From assembly GCA_022778805.1 (NCBI GenBank), contig JALFSN010000007.1:62001-126000 (forward strand): DNA of 64,000 nt, given 5' to 3'. Below the pieces are notes generated by a model. The model ran no database searches. It was given only the letters and a program-made list of their open reading frames with translations, and had not been told where the DNA came from. This DNA comes from Arcanobacterium sp. (GTDB taxonomy: Bacteria > Actinomycetota > Actinomycetes > Actinomycetales > Actinomycetaceae). A program made the position numbers and the translations under genes. This document shows positions 9,446-19,021 of the stretch, piece after piece; the first letter of the stretch is position 1, and each line of letters opens with the position of its first letter.

Positions 9446-10978
9446 TCAGAGCGCAGCTGCAAAACGCTCAATGCGCTTAAGCGTCTCAGTCTTCCCGAGC
9501 AACGCCATGGAGTCAATCACTGGCAGACTCACATTTGTGCCGGTGATCGCCACGAAGAGCGGCGCGTAGGCAAAGCGTGGTTTCACGCCGAGAGCTTCCA
9601 CCACACTCTGATCGAAGGCAGCCTTGATCACTTCAGCAGTGAAATCTTGCTCAGGCAGCTGCGCTAGAGTCTCCGCAGCGGCTGCCAGCACTGCCGGCGT
9701 CGTATCTTTGAGCTTCTTCACAGCTTTTTCGTCGTAGTCAATTGCATTGGCGTCTTTGAAGAGGAATCCCATGAGAGCCGGAGCTTCACCCAGAAGTTGG
9801 ATGCGGGTCTGCACCAGCGGAGCGGCGCCCGTGAGCAAACGCTGGCTCTGCTCGTCACATTCATCAAAACTAGCAGCATTCACCACGCCTGCTTTTTGCA
9901 GATAGGGTACCAACCGATCTCGCAGGTCGTTCGGGTCGAGCATCCGAATATGCTCAGCGTTAATCGCCTCACACTTTTTCTCATCAAACCGCGCCGGATT
10001 CGGACTCACCCGCGTCACGTCGAAAGCCGCTGCCATCTCTTCAGATGAGAAAATATCGCGGTCAGGAGCGATGCTCCAGCCCAGCAGTGCCAGATAGTTG
10101 AGCAGACCTTCGGGGATCATGCCGCGCTCACGGTGCAATAGCAGGTTCGATTCCGGATCACGCTTGGAGAGCTTTTTATTACCCTCGCCCATCACGTAGG
10201 GCAGGTGGCCAAAAAGCGGCATGTACTTTGCAATGCCCAAATCGATCAGCGCGCGATAGAGCACGATCTGGCGCGGAGTGGAGCTGAGCAGATCCTCTCC
10301 GCGAAGCACATGATTGATCTCCATCATGGCATCGTCCACGGGGTTCGTGAGAGTGTAGAGCGGGTCGCCATTTGCCCGCACGATCACGTAGTCTGGCACC
10401 GAACCAGCTTTGAACGTGATTTCTCCGCGCACGAGATCCGTAAACGTAATATCTTCATCTGGCATACGCATCCGCAACACTGGCTCGCGTCCCTCAGATC
10501 TGTAGGCCGCCCGCTGCTCAGGAGTGAGATCACGGTCGAAACCGTCGTACCCTAACTTCGGATCTTCCCCTTTCGCGCGGTGACGCTGCTCCACTTCTGC
10601 AGGAGTTGAGAAAGATTCGTAGGCATAGCCGGCCTCAAGCAATCTGCGCGCCACATCTTTGTAGATGCCCATCCGCTGGCTCTGCCGATATGGCCCATGC
10701 GGACCGCCTACTTCCACGCCCTCATCCCAGGTAATCCCAAGCCAGGCGAGTGAATCGAGAATCTGCTGATAGCTCTCTTCACTGTCGCGCGCAGCATCGG
10801 TATCTTCAATACGAAAGACAAACGTGCCGCCCGTATGCTTGGCGTACGCCCAGTTAAAAAGACAGGTGCGCACCATACCCACGTGAGGAGTGCCCGTAGG
10901 ACTCGGGCAAAAGCGTACTCGCACGTTCTGCCCTGGGATGACGGTGGTAGAATTAGTGGAATCACTGGAATTACTCAT
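9446..10978 (-). CDS. gltX: Glutamyl-tRNA synthetase
   Basis: Class I aminoacyl-tRNA synthetase that charges tRNA-Glu with glutamate. The HIGH motif appears as TPHVGM within [12 protein letters not shown] near the N-terminus; the KMSKS equivalent is [10 protein letters not shown] in the middle, followed by the C-terminal anticodon-binding helical region. The length of 510 residues is normal for bacterial GltX. I place the start at the ATG at 10978 rather than the upstream in-frame start at 11032, because a TAAACT -10 box lies exactly 7 bases before it, the leaderless pattern seen throughout this window, and there is no ribosome site for the longer form. It faces murE convergently, and tRNA-Leu lies upstream on the same strand. 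Whether the enzyme is discriminating, or also charges tRNA-Gln, cannot be told here. Confidence 0.95.
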   Translation of the reverse strand: MSNSSDSTNSTTVIPGQNVRVRFCPSPTGTPHVGMVRTCLFNWAYAKHTGGTFVFRIEDTDAARDSEESYQQILDSLAWLGITWDEGVEVGGPHGPYRQSQRMGIYKDVARRLLEAGYAYESFSTPAEVEQRHRAKGEDPKLGYDGFDRDLTPEQRAAYRSEGREPVLRMRMPDEDITFTDLVRGEITFKAGSVPDYVIVRANGDPLYTLTNPVDDAMMEINHVLRGEDLLSSTPRQIVLYRALIDLGIAKYMPLFGHLPYVMGEGNKKLSKRDPESNLLLHRERGMIPEGLLNYLALLGWSIAPDRDIFSSEEMAAAFDVTRVSPNPARFDEKKCEAINAEHIRMLDPNDLRDRLVPYLQKAGVVNAASFDECDEQSQRLLTGAAPLVQTRIQLLGEAPALMGFLFKDANAIDYDEKAVKKLKDTTPAVLAAAAETLAQLPEQDFTAEVIKAAFDQSVVEALGVKPRFAYAPLFVAITGTNVSLPVIDSMALLGKTETLKRIERFAAAL

Positions 10979-10985
10979 GTCTGCC

Positions 10986-10991
10986 AGTTTA
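10986..10991 (-). promoter_or_regulatory. Leaderless -10 box of gltX (TAAACT)
   Basis: TAAACT on the minus strand, 7 bases before the ATG at 10978. No Shine-Dalgarno sequence precedes that ATG, so transcription probably begins at or within a base or two of it. Confidence 0.6.
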
Positions 10992-11157
10992 CCGCCGAGA
11001 GACGCCGCTCCCCAATCAGCGCTGCACAGCACAAGCCGATATCATCGTATATCCAGTTGAAACACTTCCATGGTAGTAAACAGTTGTGGCACGCCAAACC
11101 AGCTGTAATATGCAAGAATTTACGGCATCTCTCGCCACTGCAGCAGCTTCTACCCAG

Positions 11158-11239
<82 letters not shown>

Positions 11240-11333
11240 AGTGCACGTCTAAGCCTAGCGGCTCTTCGCATGCAAACAAAAATACGGATATCTCCGTGAG
11301 CTGCCTCAATAGACACGCTCACAATAGACGCAC

Positions 11334-11822
11334 TCAGGCGTCAATTCCTAATTCTTTGCGCAGCCGAGCGACGTGCCCAGTAGCTTTGACGGCGTAATGA
11401 GCACTGGAAATAGTGCCATCCTTTGCCAGCACAAAAGTGGAACGGATCACGCCTTGCACCACTTTGCCGTAGTTCTTTTTTTCACCAAAAGCGCCATAGC
11501 TCGTCATGACAGCTCGATTTTCATCTGAAGCGAGCGGGAAGTTGAGCGACTCTTTATCGACGAATTTCTCCAGCCGCGCCACCGGATCTGGAGAGATCCC
11601 AATCACGGCGTACCCAGCTGAACGCAATGAGTTTTCGGAGTCCCTGAAATCGCACGCTTCCGTCGTGCATCCTGGAGTCATTGCGCGTGGGTAAAAGTAC
11701 ACAATCACTCCTTTATCTGCCTCGTGGAGCGCTTGGGAGAGTACTACTGTGCCTCCACCAACCACTGGCAACTCAAAATCTGGCGCCTTATCTCCTGCTG
11801 CTAGTCTGATCGCTTCTGCCAT
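11334..11822 (-). CDS. bcp: Thioredoxin-dependent thiol peroxidase (Bcp/PrxQ-type peroxiredoxin)
   Basis: A 162-residue peroxiredoxin that reduces hydrogen peroxide and organic hydroperoxides with electrons from thioredoxin; cytosolic. The peroxidatic Cys is in YFYPRAMTPGCTTEACDFRD. The neighbouring Cys, five residues later, is the resolving Cys position of the atypical 2-Cys PrxQ group. Length is typical. The start has a good ribosome site (GAAGGAAAG, 4-5 bases before ATG at 11822). Upstream is a 197-bp gap with no gene; downstream is tRNA-Leu on the same strand. A stand-alone antioxidant gene fits an organism carrying oxygen-sensitive Fe-S enzymes such as the pyruvate oxidoreductase nearby. 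Confidence 0.93.
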   Translation of the reverse strand: MAEAIRLAAGDKAPDFELPVVGGGTVVLSQALHEADKGVIVYFYPRAMTPGCTTEACDFRDSENSLRSAGYAVIGISPDPVARLEKFVDKESLNFPLASDENRAVMTSYGAFGEKKNYGKVVQGVIRSTFVLAKDGTISSAHYAVKATGHVARLRKELGIDA

Positions 11823-12019
11823 GTTCTTTCCTTCTTTTATATGACTGTACCGTACGGCATCTATTTTCTACTTCAACGATTTTCTTCACACAGATAATCC
11901 GTCGTTCCGCTAATCTGTTCTTTTGCCACTCCACTGTGCCACTAATCTGCTGTTCGCTGGCTGCTTTTGCTTGATAGCCGTACCTTTCATCAGCACCACT
12001 TTTAAGCCGTATCGTCTGG

Positions 12020-12340
12020 TTATACGTCGTCACCGTCGATCATCTCAAAAATCCGTAATCCCACAGTCACTATAAAAATCACAAAGCCGACGATCATCGG
12101 CGTCATCCCATAAGCGGTAGGAAACAGAATCGCGCATCCTATCTCCCCCGCTGCCACCCACATGAGTTTGCGCTTCCACCAGCTGGCAAGGGCAACAATC
12201 AGAAAAATGCTCGCTATCGTGCAGATCATAACGGCCGTTATATTGCCACCAAGCAACACTGCTGTACGCCACCCTAGGACGGCCATCATGATCGCATACG
12301 CCACGCAGAGAATCATCATGGGCTGCTCAAATTTTCGCAT
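12020..12340 (-). CDS. Small multi-pass membrane protein of unknown function
   Basis: A 106-residue hydrophobic protein that I do not assign to a named family. Four membrane segments are visible in series, starting with MMILCVAYAIMMAVLGW, then AVLLGGNITAVMICTIASIF, a short basic loop SWWKRK, AAGEIGCAILFPTAYG, and IVGFVIFIVTVGL, ending in an acidic tail MIDGDDV. I start it at ATG 12340 because GGGAGAA lies 7 bases upstream; the ATG at 12376 has no ribosome site and would overlap the divergent promoter. It is divergent from the DUF4916 gene and has bcp downstream about 200 bp away. Hydropathy makes a real membrane protein likely, but the function is unknown. Confidence 0.65.
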   Translation of the reverse strand: MRKFEQPMMILCVAYAIMMAVLGWRTAVLLGGNITAVMICTIASIFLIVALASWWKRKLMWVAAGEIGCAILFPTAYGMTPMIVGFVIFIVTVGLRIFEMIDGDDV

Positions 12341-12373
12341 AGCTTGATTCTCCCACATCAGCACAAAAGCTGG

Positions 12374-12379
12374 CACAAT
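12374..12379 (+). promoter_or_regulatory. Possible leaderless -10 box of the DUF4916 gene (CACAAT)
   Basis: CACAAT, a one-base departure from TAnnnT, 6 bases before ATG 12386. Weaker than the other leaderless boxes in this window. Confidence 0.35.
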
Positions 12380-12385
12380 CGAAGT

Positions 12386-12916
12386 ATGAGTGAAGTGGCA
12401 TCTGACGATATGGGCCCGTGGCTATCACCTGAGGAACTTGCTTTTGTACGCCGAAAAGTGCCAATTCTGTACGTTGATGTGGTACCGATTCGCCTCGACG
12501 ACGCTGGCCAGCTCGAAGCTATTGGACTGCTGATGATCGCCGGTACGCAGGGACTCTCACGCGCCATCGTGAGCGGCCGAGTACTCTTCCACGAGTCGAT
12601 CTATCACGCTCTCGTGCGGCATATTGAAAAAGATCTCGGGCATATGGCTCTTCCACAGCTGCCAGCATCGCCAATACCGTTCACTATTGGCGAGTATTTC
12701 CCCACTCCAGGAAATGGTCTGTACGACGAACGACAGCACGCCGTCTCCCTCGCCTACCTCATCCCCATTGCTGGAGATGCCTCGCCATCCTCAGATGCCA
12801 TCGAGTTTTCATGGTTCACTCCTGGAGAGGCGGCCACCGAGCAGCTGCAGGCGGAGATGACGCCGAGCCACGCCGCTATTTTACGCCGCGCTCTCGCGCA
12901 TCTCGGCTCGCTGTAG
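12386..12916 (+). CDS. DUF4916 family protein (NUDIX-like fold)
   Basis: A 176-residue cytosolic protein resembling the actinobacterial DUF4916 group, a NUDIX-related family of unknown substrate. The segment GRVLFHESIYHALVRHIEKDLG occupies the place of a Nudix box but lacks the REUXEE glutamates, so ordinary pyrophosphohydrolase activity is doubtful. Later pieces EYFPTPGNGLYDERQHAVSLAYLIP and the C-terminal EFSWFTPGEA fit the Nudix beta-strand layout. ATG 12386 is preferred over 12344: CACAAT lies 6 bases upstream, a near-consensus leaderless -10, and the longer form would run into the divergent gene. The family assignment comes from remembered sequence features, not a search. Confidence 0.7.
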   Translation: MSEVASDDMGPWLSPEELAFVRRKVPILYVDVVPIRLDDAGQLEAIGLLMIAGTQGLSRAIVSGRVLFHESIYHALVRHIEKDLGHMALPQLPASPIPFTIGEYFPTPGNGLYDERQHAVSLAYLIPIAGDASPSSDAIEFSWFTPGEAATEQLQAEMTPSHAAILRRALAHLGSL

Positions 12917-12921
12917 CACGG

Positions 12922-13548
12922 TCAGCTATCTCTACTCTCGCTGAGCACCTGAGCCACTGCAGGGGCTAAGGCCGCAAAAGCTCGGCGTCGATGTGATATC
13001 AGATTTTTCTGCTCTGGCGTCATTTCGGCAAGTGTAGCGCTGTAGCCGTCGGGCTGGAAGATTGGATCGTAGCCAAAACCGCCAGAGCCAGCTGCTTCGC
13101 ACCGCAGCGTACCATGCACCTGCCCCACTTCCACGCGATCTGGCTGTCCAGGAACGGCCAGTACCGCCGCACAGGAAAAATGAGCACGGCGATGTGCGGG
13201 AGCAATATCTCCCAGTTGTCCCAAGAGCAGAGCGAGGTTGGCGTGGTCATCCCCGTGATGTCCGCACCAACGCGCTGAGAATATCCCTGGAGCTCCTCCA
13301 AGCACATCGACGCACAGCCCCGAATCGTCCGCAAATGCCGGAATTCCCAGCGTATCCGTAATGTAGTGGGCTTTAATAGCCGCATTTTGCTCAAACGTGA
13401 GGCCGTCTTCCACTGGTTCCGCCAGGTTCAAATCTGCTGCAGAACCAATCAGATCGGTATCGAGATCTGGGATTTCCTGCGCCAAAATTGCGCGCACTTC
13501 CTGCAGCTTATGCGTATTGTGAGTGGCAAAAATAATCGCTGGCTTCAT
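12922..13548 (-). CDS. rdgB: Non-canonical purine NTP pyrophosphatase (RdgB/HAM1)
   Basis: A 208-residue house-cleaning enzyme that hydrolyses dITP, ITP and XTP to monophosphates, keeping deaminated purines out of DNA and RNA. The N-terminal [16 protein letters not shown] is the family phosphate-binding opening. [24 protein letters not shown] is the catalytic centre, and GFGYDPIF with the C-terminal SHRRRAF are further signatures. The ATG overlaps the stop of rph by 4 bp, so it is translationally coupled to RNase PH. The murI, metallohydrolase, rph, rdgB order is conserved in mycobacteria (Rv1338-Rv1341). Confidence 0.95.
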   Translation of the reverse strand: MKPAIIFATHNTHKLQEVRAILAQEIPDLDTDLIGSAADLNLAEPVEDGLTFEQNAAIKAHYITDTLGIPAFADDSGLCVDVLGGAPGIFSARWCGHHGDDHANLALLLGQLGDIAPAHRRAHFSCAAVLAVPGQPDRVEVGQVHGTLRCEAAGSGGFGYDPIFQPDGYSATLAEMTPEQKNLISHRRRAFAALAPAVAQVLSESRDS

Positions 13549-14294
13549 GCGGATAGTACCTCTCTTTGAAGCTGAGCAAGCTCAGCATTTCCCTTGGTTG
13601 CCAAGTCGAGCAGAGTGCCTAGCTCTGTACGGTCGAATGGCTTTCCCTCTGCCGTTCCTTGCACTTCGACGAACGTGCCCGCGCCCGTCATCACCACGTT
13701 CATATCAGTTTCAGCGCGGGAATCTTCTGCATATGGCAAATCCAAACACGGCACGCCGTCGATAATTCCCACGGAAATAGCGCTTACGGAATCTTTAACG
13801 ACTGGCCTACCCTGCTGCGGCGTCACGAGACCTCGCGTAATCCCCCAGTTCACAGCATCGACAAGCGCCACGTACGCTCCCGTGATAGCAGCCGTACGAG
13901 TACCCCCATCCGCTTGCAACACGTCGCAGTCCAGGACGATTGTATTTTCACCAAGTGCAGCAAAGTCCACTACTGCCCGCAGTGAACGTCCGAGCAGACG
14001 CGAAATCTCTTGGGTCCTCCCACTCACTTTCCCTTTTACAGATTCGCGCTGATTACGAGTGTCGGTGGCGCGCGGCAGCATTGCGTACTCCCCCGTCACC
14101 CAGCCCAGACCAGTGTCTTTGCGCCAGCGGGGCACACCCTCCGTAAAACTCGCGACGCACAGCACCGTCGTCTGCCCAAAATTCACGAGTACGCTGCCCT
14201 CGCCATGCTGAAAATACTTTCGCTGAATATGAACTGGGCGCAGCTCGTCCCAGGCTCGGCCATCTGCACGCACAAAATTTTCTGTTGTAACCAT
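13545..14294 (-). CDS. rph: Ribonuclease PH
   Basis: A phosphorolytic 3'-5' exoribonuclease of 249 residues that trims tRNA 3' ends. The family opening is [13 protein letters not shown], and the middle of the protein has [10 protein letters not shown] and the [19 protein letters not shown] block, which carries the conserved acidic residues. The C-terminal [19 protein letters not shown] is typical. Length matches the usual 240-260. It has its own leaderless-type promoter (TATAGT 6 bases before ATG 14294) and then overlaps rdgB by 4 bp. A 128-bp gap with no gene separates it from the metallo-hydrolase upstream. Confidence 0.96.
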   Translation of the reverse strand: MVTTENFVRADGRAWDELRPVHIQRKYFQHGEGSVLVNFGQTTVLCVASFTEGVPRWRKDTGLGWVTGEYAMLPRATDTRNQRESVKGKVSGRTQEISRLLGRSLRAVVDFAALGENTIVLDCDVLQADGGTRTAAITGAYVALVDAVNWGITRGLVTPQQGRPVVKDSVSAISVGIIDGVPCLDLPYAEDSRAETDMNVVMTGAGTFVEVQGTAEGKPFDRTELGTLLDLATKGNAELAQLQREVLSA

Positions 14295-14300
14295 AGCGCC

Positions 14301-14306
14301 ACTATA
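14301..14306 (-). promoter_or_regulatory. Leaderless -10 box of rph (TATAGT)
   Basis: TATAGT on the minus strand, 6 bases before the ATG at 14294, with no ribosome site between. It implies that rph-rdgB can be transcribed separately from murI and the metallo-hydrolase. Confidence 0.65.
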
Positions 14307-14422
14307 CGCTAAATCTTTTCACACGCCACTGGTATGCGTACAGTGACCAGCCCATTCTCAGTGACGGTCTATTCTTCGCGGCGTTTTGGCTCTCTGCTCC
14401 TCGTCGCATATAAAGCGCCTCG

Positions 14423-15226
14423 TCACATATAAAAAACATCACCAGGATGCACAGCTGTGACGTCTCCATCAAAGACGCTACGCGCATCGCGCACATTGGT
14501 AGCGGCATCCGTCCATGGCTGCAGATGAGTCAGAAGTAGCCGCCGCGCTCGGGCGTCACGCGCTAGTTCTCCGGCACGCACACCAGTCATGTGAATCCCG
14601 CGTACCGTATCTCGCCCTTCCTCAAAAGCAGCTTCGCTGAGCAAAAAATCAGCTCCTTGGGCGGCCTGTACTTCGCTCTCACAGTAATCGGTGTCGCCAG
14701 TGTACGTGAGCACTGCCGAGCCATACTCAGGGCATTCTGATGGCCCCGTCACCCGAATCCCAAGCGCAGGCACTGTGTGGAGGGCTTGAAAGAATTCAAT
14801 CTGCAGAGGGCCGATATTCACAGTGTCTCCAGAGCTGACGCGGCGAAAATCAAACTCGCTAACGTAGGTCTCATCGTCGGGATCACCTGATATACCACGA
14901 GTGCGCAGTGCGCCGTCACCAGGGGAAAACACCGGAATCTGCGGGAGTGCCCCCTCGGGATACCACCGCCGATACACTTGCATCCCCACAATATCGACGC
15001 AGTGATCTGCATGCAGATGGCTCATCACCATAGCGTCGATCATGGCCGGATCGGCATAATTGAGCAACTGCCCCATTGCGCCTGAGCCAAAATCCAGAGT
15101 CACATTCCAGGTGCGCTCCAAGCCGCCCAACTGTGGATCTGCTCCTCTCGCCTGCACGAGATAGCTCGATGCGGCGCTGTGAGGTCCGCTCATGGAGCCT
15201 GAACATCCAATAATTGTCAGTTTCAT
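14423..15226 (-). CDS. Metallo-beta-lactamase-fold hydrolase (Rv1339-like, possible cyclic-nucleotide phosphodiesterase)
   Basis: A 267-residue cytosolic metallo-hydrolase. The zinc signature [11 protein letters not shown] lies near residue 70. Further ligands are expected in the [12 protein letters not shown] and TYTGDTDY segments and in the late LLTHLQPW. The N-terminus [15 protein letters not shown] is typical of the RNase Z-related branch. It overlaps the end of murI by 4 bp (ATGA), so the two are coupled. The same neighbourhood in Mycobacterium tuberculosis contains Rv1339, reported as a cAMP phosphodiesterase of an atypical class. The same role here is inference from synteny and family; a tRNA 3'-processing role is the main alternative. 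Confidence 0.85.
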   Translation of the reverse strand: MKLTIIGCSGSMSGPHSAASSYLVQARGADPQLGGLERTWNVTLDFGSGAMGQLLNYADPAMIDAMVMSHLHADHCVDIVGMQVYRRWYPEGALPQIPVFSPGDGALRTRGISGDPDDETYVSEFDFRRVSSGDTVNIGPLQIEFFQALHTVPALGIRVTGPSECPEYGSAVLTYTGDTDYCESEVQAAQGADFLLSEAAFEEGRDTVRGIHMTGVRAGELARDARARRLLLTHLQPWTDAATNVRDARSVFDGDVTAVHPGDVFYM

Positions 15227-16056
15227 GAATGCTCGCTCCCTTTCACCAGATCACTCTCTCGCATCGCCATGCTCACTTCAGGGCCGAGGAATCTACGTGC
15301 GAGCTGCCCAAATGATTCCACGTCTGCAGTGGCATAAAAAGAGTAGATAGGGTCGCCCTGAGAGCGCTCCCGCGTCAATCCGCTATCAAGCAACACGCTG
15401 TAGACATCCTGAGCCGTCTGCGCCGCAGAAGAAACGAGCGTGACGCCGTCACCCATCACATAGTGGATCACGCCGGTGAGCAGCGGGTAATGAGTACATC
15501 CCAACACTAGCGTATCCACGCCGGCCGCTCGCACTGGCTCAAGGTACTCGCGAGCTACATCCAATAGCTCTGGTCCATCCGTGACGCCGTTTTCGACGAA
15601 TTCTACAAACCGTGGGCACGCTTGCATGGTGAGTTCCAGCTGCGGAGCCGCTGCAAAAGCGTCACGATATGCCCCCGAAGAGATCGTGGCCTGAGTGCCA
15701 ATAACCCCGATTTTTCCATTGCGCGTGGCTTGCACCGCATGACGCACAGCTGGTTGAATCACTTCCACCACTGGAATGCCACGCCCCAGCGTGTAGCGTT
15801 CGCGGGCGTCGCGCAGCACCGCTGCAGAAGCAGTATTGCAGGCGATCACCAGCATCTTCACACCAGAATCCACCAGATCATCCATGACGGCGAGGGCGAG
15901 CTCACGCACGAGCGCAATCGGTTTTGACCCATACGGAGTATGTGCAGTATCGCCAATATACGTGATTGACTCATGCGGCAATTGGTCGATAATGGCTCGC
16001 GCCACCGTGAGCCCGCCAAGGCCTGAATCGAATACTCCGATCGGCGAATTATCCAT
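15223..16056 (-). CDS. murI: Glutamate racemase
   Basis: Makes D-glutamate for peptidoglycan from L-glutamate without a cofactor; 277 residues, cytosolic. Both catalytic cysteines are in place: the first in [11 protein letters not shown], the second in [11 protein letters not shown]. The opening [14 protein letters not shown] is the family signature. I use the ATG at 16056 rather than the GTG two codons upstream, because TAAACT lies 7 bases before this ATG, as in the other leaderless genes. It leads the murI-metallohydrolase pair and is divergent from pncB across 264 bp. Confidence 0.96.
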   Translation of the reverse strand: MDNSPIGVFDSGLGGLTVARAIIDQLPHESITYIGDTAHTPYGSKPIALVRELALAVMDDLVDSGVKMLVIACNTASAAVLRDARERYTLGRGIPVVEVIQPAVRHAVQATRNGKIGVIGTQATISSGAYRDAFAAAPQLELTMQACPRFVEFVENGVTDGPELLDVAREYLEPVRAAGVDTLVLGCTHYPLLTGVIHYVMGDGVTLVSSAAQTAQDVYSVLLDSGLTRERSQGDPIYSFYATADVESFGQLARRFLGPEVSMAMRESDLVKGSEHS

Positions 16057-16063
16057 GCGCACC

Positions 16064-16069
16064 AGTTTA
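16064..16069 (-). promoter_or_regulatory. Leaderless -10 box of murI (TAAACT)
   Basis: TAAACT on the minus strand, 7 bases before ATG 16056, followed by the same GG dinucleotide as at gltX. No Shine-Dalgarno sequence is present. Confidence 0.6.
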
Positions 16070-16308
16070 CTGGCTTTTATATTGGCATTGATACCCCCTC
16101 TAGCTAGCTACCACCGTGAGGATGCCCACGCCACGCCTGCCAACTTCTCATGCACGCCGCTGCCTCCTCACTGTACGCACATCCTCATGTGTGCACTCAC
16201 GTATGACACCTCATGCGGCTCACCGCCATGTGCGCCGTTACCGCTGCGTACACCCCAAGTGCATATGTTCCAAAGCGCACATCCGTAGCCTCCAGCCCAA
16301 GCATGAGC

Positions 16309-16314
16309 TACCGT
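16309..16314 (+). promoter_or_regulatory. Leaderless -10 box of pncB (TACCGT)
   Basis: TACCGT ends 6 bases before the ATG at 16321. No purine-rich ribosome site is present. The rest of the 264-bp murI-pncB gap shows no other feature I can support. Confidence 0.5.
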
Positions 16315-16320
16315 TGATAC

Positions 16321-17682
16321 ATGACAACAACATTAAATACGTCGGCGTTGCTCACCGACATGTATGAACTCACAATGATTGAGTCTGCACTAAAATCTGG
16401 CACTGCAGAGCGCACATCCGTCTTTGAACTCTTCGCCCGCCGACTGCCAGGCAACCGCCGCTACGGCGTCGTAGCTGGCACCGCACGTGCTCTGGAAGCC
16501 GTCGAAAATTTTCGCTTTGGCACAGATGAAATCAACTATCTGCGCGAAGCCCACGTCGTCGATGAGGAAACGCTCGAATGGCTTTCACACTATAAATTCA
16601 GTGGTGACATCTATGGATATCCTGAGGGGGAATGCTATTTCCCAGGCTCCCCCATTCTCACCGTCATCGGTTCCTTTGCTGAAGCAGTCATTCTGGAAAC
16701 GGTGTTGCTGTCTATCCTGAATTACGATTCTGCCGTTGCCACAGCTGCCTCGCGTATGACCATTGCCGCCCACGATCGCCCCTGCTTGGATATGGGCGCC
16801 CGCCGCACGAATGAGATGAGCGCTGTGGCCGCCTCTCGCGCGTCCATCATCGGCGGATTCACTGGCACCTCAAATCTAGAGGCTGCCCGCCAATATGGAA
16901 TCAAACCTATTGGCACTGCCGCGCATTCATTCACGCTGGTACACGACAGCGAAGAAGAAGCATTCCGCGCCCAAATCGCCACAATGGGGCCGGGCACTAC
17001 TTTGCTCGTCGATACATTCAATATTCCTCACGGCGTAGAGCTCGCCGTCAAAATGGCACGCGAAGCTGGCGGAGAGCTCGGTGCCGTCCGCCTCGATTCC
17101 GGCGATCTGGTAGCGCAGGCATTTAAGGTGCGCGACCAGCTCGATAATCTCGGCGCCACCAGTACGAAGATCACCGTCACAAACGATCTGGACGAGTTTG
17201 CCATCGCTGCCCTCAATGCCGCTCCCGTGGATTCCTATGGCGTGGGCACGAAACTGGTCACAGGCTCTGGCCATGCCACCGCAGAGATGGTGTATAAGCT
17301 AGTTGAGCGTGAAGGTTCCGATGGGAAAATGCATGAAGTGGCCAAGAAGAGCGCCGAGAAACACTCCGTAGGAGGTCTGAAAGTAGCTGGGCGCACACAT
17401 GATGAGACTGGCCGCGCAGCCGAAGAGATCATCGTCTCGGCTGAGAGCTGGGAGCAAGGGCTGGCTTATCTGGACGCTCATGATGCCCGCCCACTGCAAG
17501 TGAAGCTCATCGACGGCGGCGTCGTCGATACTCAGTACACCGATGCAGGGGCACTCGCTCGTGCTGCGGAACGGCACCGCAATGCTCGCGCTGCTCTACC
17601 GTATGCCGCATGGCGTCTCTCTGAGGGAGAGCCAGGGCTTCGCACGCGCATGGTAGACATTTTCGAGGGAAATGATCAGTGA
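16321..17682 (+). CDS. pncB: Nicotinate phosphoribosyltransferase
   Basis: Converts nicotinate and PRPP to nicotinate mononucleotide in NAD salvage; cytosolic, 453 residues. Family features: TDMYELTMIESALKSG at the N-terminus (substrate loop), FELFARRLPGNRRYGVVAG, the central MGARRTNEMSAVAASRASIIGGF, GTAAHSFTLVHDSE, and VRLDSGDLV for phosphoribosyl binding. Length matches the bacterial enzyme. A terminator hairpin with a T-run follows at 17760-17820. It is separated from the converging DUF3039 gene by 190 bp. Together with nnr in this window it serves NAD supply and repair. Confidence 0.96.
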   Translation: MTTTLNTSALLTDMYELTMIESALKSGTAERTSVFELFARRLPGNRRYGVVAGTARALEAVENFRFGTDEINYLREAHVVDEETLEWLSHYKFSGDIYGYPEGECYFPGSPILTVIGSFAEAVILETVLLSILNYDSAVATAASRMTIAAHDRPCLDMGARRTNEMSAVAASRASIIGGFTGTSNLEAARQYGIKPIGTAAHSFTLVHDSEEEAFRAQIATMGPGTTLLVDTFNIPHGVELAVKMAREAGGELGAVRLDSGDLVAQAFKVRDQLDNLGATSTKITVTNDLDEFAIAALNAAPVDSYGVGTKLVTGSGHATAEMVYKLVEREGSDGKMHEVAKKSAEKHSVGGLKVAGRTHDETGRAAEEIIVSAESWEQGLAYLDAHDARPLQVKLIDGGVVDTQYTDAGALARAAERHRNARAALPYAAWRLSEGEPGLRTRMVDIFEGNDQ

Positions 17683-17759
17683 GGAATCATCAGAATCGCC
17701 GCATCGGAATCATCAGTAAAGACACGCACAGCTAGAAGTTCATACGTGTGGCGCTGCTA

Positions 17760-17820
17760 CGCGTGGTGGCTCATGGGGTTATTTCTCTAAGATTAATTCC
17801 CCGGTCACCACGCGTTTTTA
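17760..17820 (+). terminator. Rho-independent terminator after pncB
   Basis: Perfect arms ACGCGTGGTG (17760-17769) and CACCACGCGT (17806-17815) flank an inner GGGG/CCCC pair and an AT-rich loop, and the right arm runs directly into TTTTTAT. It lies 78 bases after the pncB stop and before the end of the converging DUF3039 gene. The T-run is on the plus strand only. Confidence 0.8.
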
Positions 17821-17872
17821 TATGCATATTCACTATTTTGCGTATGGCAGTATGCCATCGCTGCAGCTGCCG

Positions 17873-18238
17873 CTACTGCGGCCGATCGGGAGTATGAGGG
17901 CCAAATGGCCATGAGCCTGAGCCATTGGCGCCGAGCTGCTCGTAGATTTCTTTGCAAATCGGGCAGATTGGGAAACGGTCTGGATTGCGCACTGGCGTCC
18001 ACACTTTTCCGCACAATGCCACCACGGGTCCACCCTCAACTGCTGAACGCATCGCACGATCTTTGCGGACGTAATGTGCATAGCGCTCGTGATCGCCAGG
18101 ATCAATCTCCTGCTCTTCACGTTCTAGCAAAGCTGTGGAGCCAGCTGGCGCAGGATCAGAGCCCCCTGGTTCTTCGGGATATCCAGGAGCACCTGGCTCA
18201 TCGAGTGCCATGTGCAGGTGCAGAGTATTCGTCGTCAT
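17873..18238 (-). CDS. DUF3039 family protein with a probable zinc ribbon
   Basis: A 121-residue protein of the actinobacterial DUF3039 family; its molecular role is not established. The conserved core is HYVRKDRAMRSAVEGGPVVA, then LCGKVWTPVRNPDRFPICP followed by ICKEIYEQL; the single Cys and the CPIC pair look like a metal-binding knuckle. The first 45 residues are Glu/Pro/Gly-rich and probably disordered, as is the Pro-rich tail. ATG 18238 is chosen over an upstream GTG because TAGACT lies 7 bases before it. It is convergent with pncB. No operon partner is visible; the 330 bp upstream hold only the end of the pyr operon. Confidence 0.8.
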   Translation of the reverse strand: MTTNTLHLHMALDEPGAPGYPEEPGGSDPAPAGSTALLEREEQEIDPGDHERYAHYVRKDRAMRSAVEGGPVVALCGKVWTPVRNPDRFPICPICKEIYEQLGANGSGSWPFGPHTPDRPQ

Positions 18239-18245
18239 GCACACC

Positions 18246-18251
18246 AGTCTA
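18246..18251 (-). promoter_or_regulatory. Leaderless -10 box of the DUF3039 gene (TAGACT)
   Basis: TAGACT on the minus strand, 7 bases before ATG 18238, no ribosome site. Confidence 0.6.
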
Positions 18252-18535
18252 CCGCTGCGCACCCATATCGCCACTCATACATATTGCCGCTCAGACAGAC
18301 TGCAAATAAGACTCGTTTGCCTGGATCCTCCATCCTCTTCATCGCTAGCAGCCACATCTGAGGCAGCTACCTGTACGGCAAACCAGTACGAGCACCTGTA
18401 AAGCAAACTGACACGCGCGCTGCCGTTGCGCTGCTGTGAGCCGCTACGACGATTCCTAGCACATCAACAGCCAGGCGCGTAGCCAAAACAGCATAGCAGC
18501 AGAGCCAAAGACCAGCGTACTGTGCAGCAGCGTTC
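18252..18535. other. Non-coding stretch between the DUF3039 gene and pyrI
   Basis: About 330 bp lie between the DUF3039 start and the pyrI stop. I see no convincing gene, tRNA or strong terminator; short open frames lack start signals and family likeness. The pyr operon transcript should end here. Confidence 0.5.
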
Positions 18536-18573
18536 GCCATGTTTCGGTGCCATGCTCGGTGCCATGTTTCAGT
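18536..18573. repeat. Three tandem 12-13 bp repeats (GCCATGTTTCGGT type) across the pyrI stop
   Basis: GCCATGTTTCGGT, GCCATGCTCGGT and GCCATGTTTCAGT follow without spacers. The last unit contains the pyrI stop codon (TGA, complement of 18569-18571), so a small tandem duplication has formed at the very end of the operon. Confidence 0.6.
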
Positions 18574-19021
18574 GGATCAGATCTGCCTTCGTCTCGCAGT
18601 AGAGACACCGATAGACGGGAGCTGCCTCCGCGCCGGCTTGAGCGGCAGAGCCAGAATCGGCGAGCGCAAAGATGTGTGGCAATTCCTGCTCAGTAGTGGT
18701 GATACACCGCGGATTCTTGCACTTGATAACGTCTACGAGGCGCTGTGGCAACGAGAGTACCCGCTTTTCCACTAGCTGCCCAGCGTGAATGATGTTCACA
18801 GTCGCCCCTGGATCCACATAGGCGATCACGTCCAAATCCACAGGCATATCGGCGTCAATTTTAATGATGTCTTTCGTGCCCATTTTGGCGCTTTGCACGC
18901 GCTGAATAATGGCTACACTCGCGCTGAGTTCCCCGAGTTTGAGCAGCTCGTAAAGCCTCATGCCGCGTCCGGCGCGAATATGATCAATGACGACGCCGTT
19001 GTAAATCTCGTCAATGTTCAC
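18569..19021 (-). CDS. pyrI: Aspartate carbamoyltransferase regulatory subunit
   Basis: Regulatory chain of the class B aspartate transcarbamoylase; it binds nucleotides and confers feedback control on PyrB. At 150 residues it is of normal length. The N-terminal allosteric domain contains [13 protein letters not shown] and the KDIIKID stretch. The C-terminal zinc domain has CKNPRC and, later, CLYCE, giving the four Cys ligands; the loop between the pairs is longer than in E. coli. Its start overlaps the pyrB stop by 4 bp, so catalytic and regulatory chains are made in step. It is the last gene of the pyr operon. Confidence 0.95.
   Translation of the reverse strand: MNIDEIYNGVVIDHIRAGRGMRLYELLKLGELSASVAIIQRVQSAKMGTKDIIKIDADMPVDLDVIAYVDPGATVNIIHAGQLVEKRVLSLPQRLVDVIKCKNPRCITTTEQELPHIFALADSGSAAQAGAEAAPVYRCLYCETKADLIH

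Noticed and set aside
9321-9569. Plus-strand open frame overlapping the end of gltX
   Set aside because: No family likeness; it runs antisense into a clear synthetase gene and spans the direct repeats.
11788-12033. Minus-strand 81-codon frame upstream of bcp
   Set aside because: It overlaps the bcp start, its composition is not protein-like, and it lacks a ribosome site or leaderless box.
18539-18775. Plus-strand frame antisense to pyrI
   Set aside because: Opposite strand of a clear zinc-binding PyrI; composition is that of a shadow frame.
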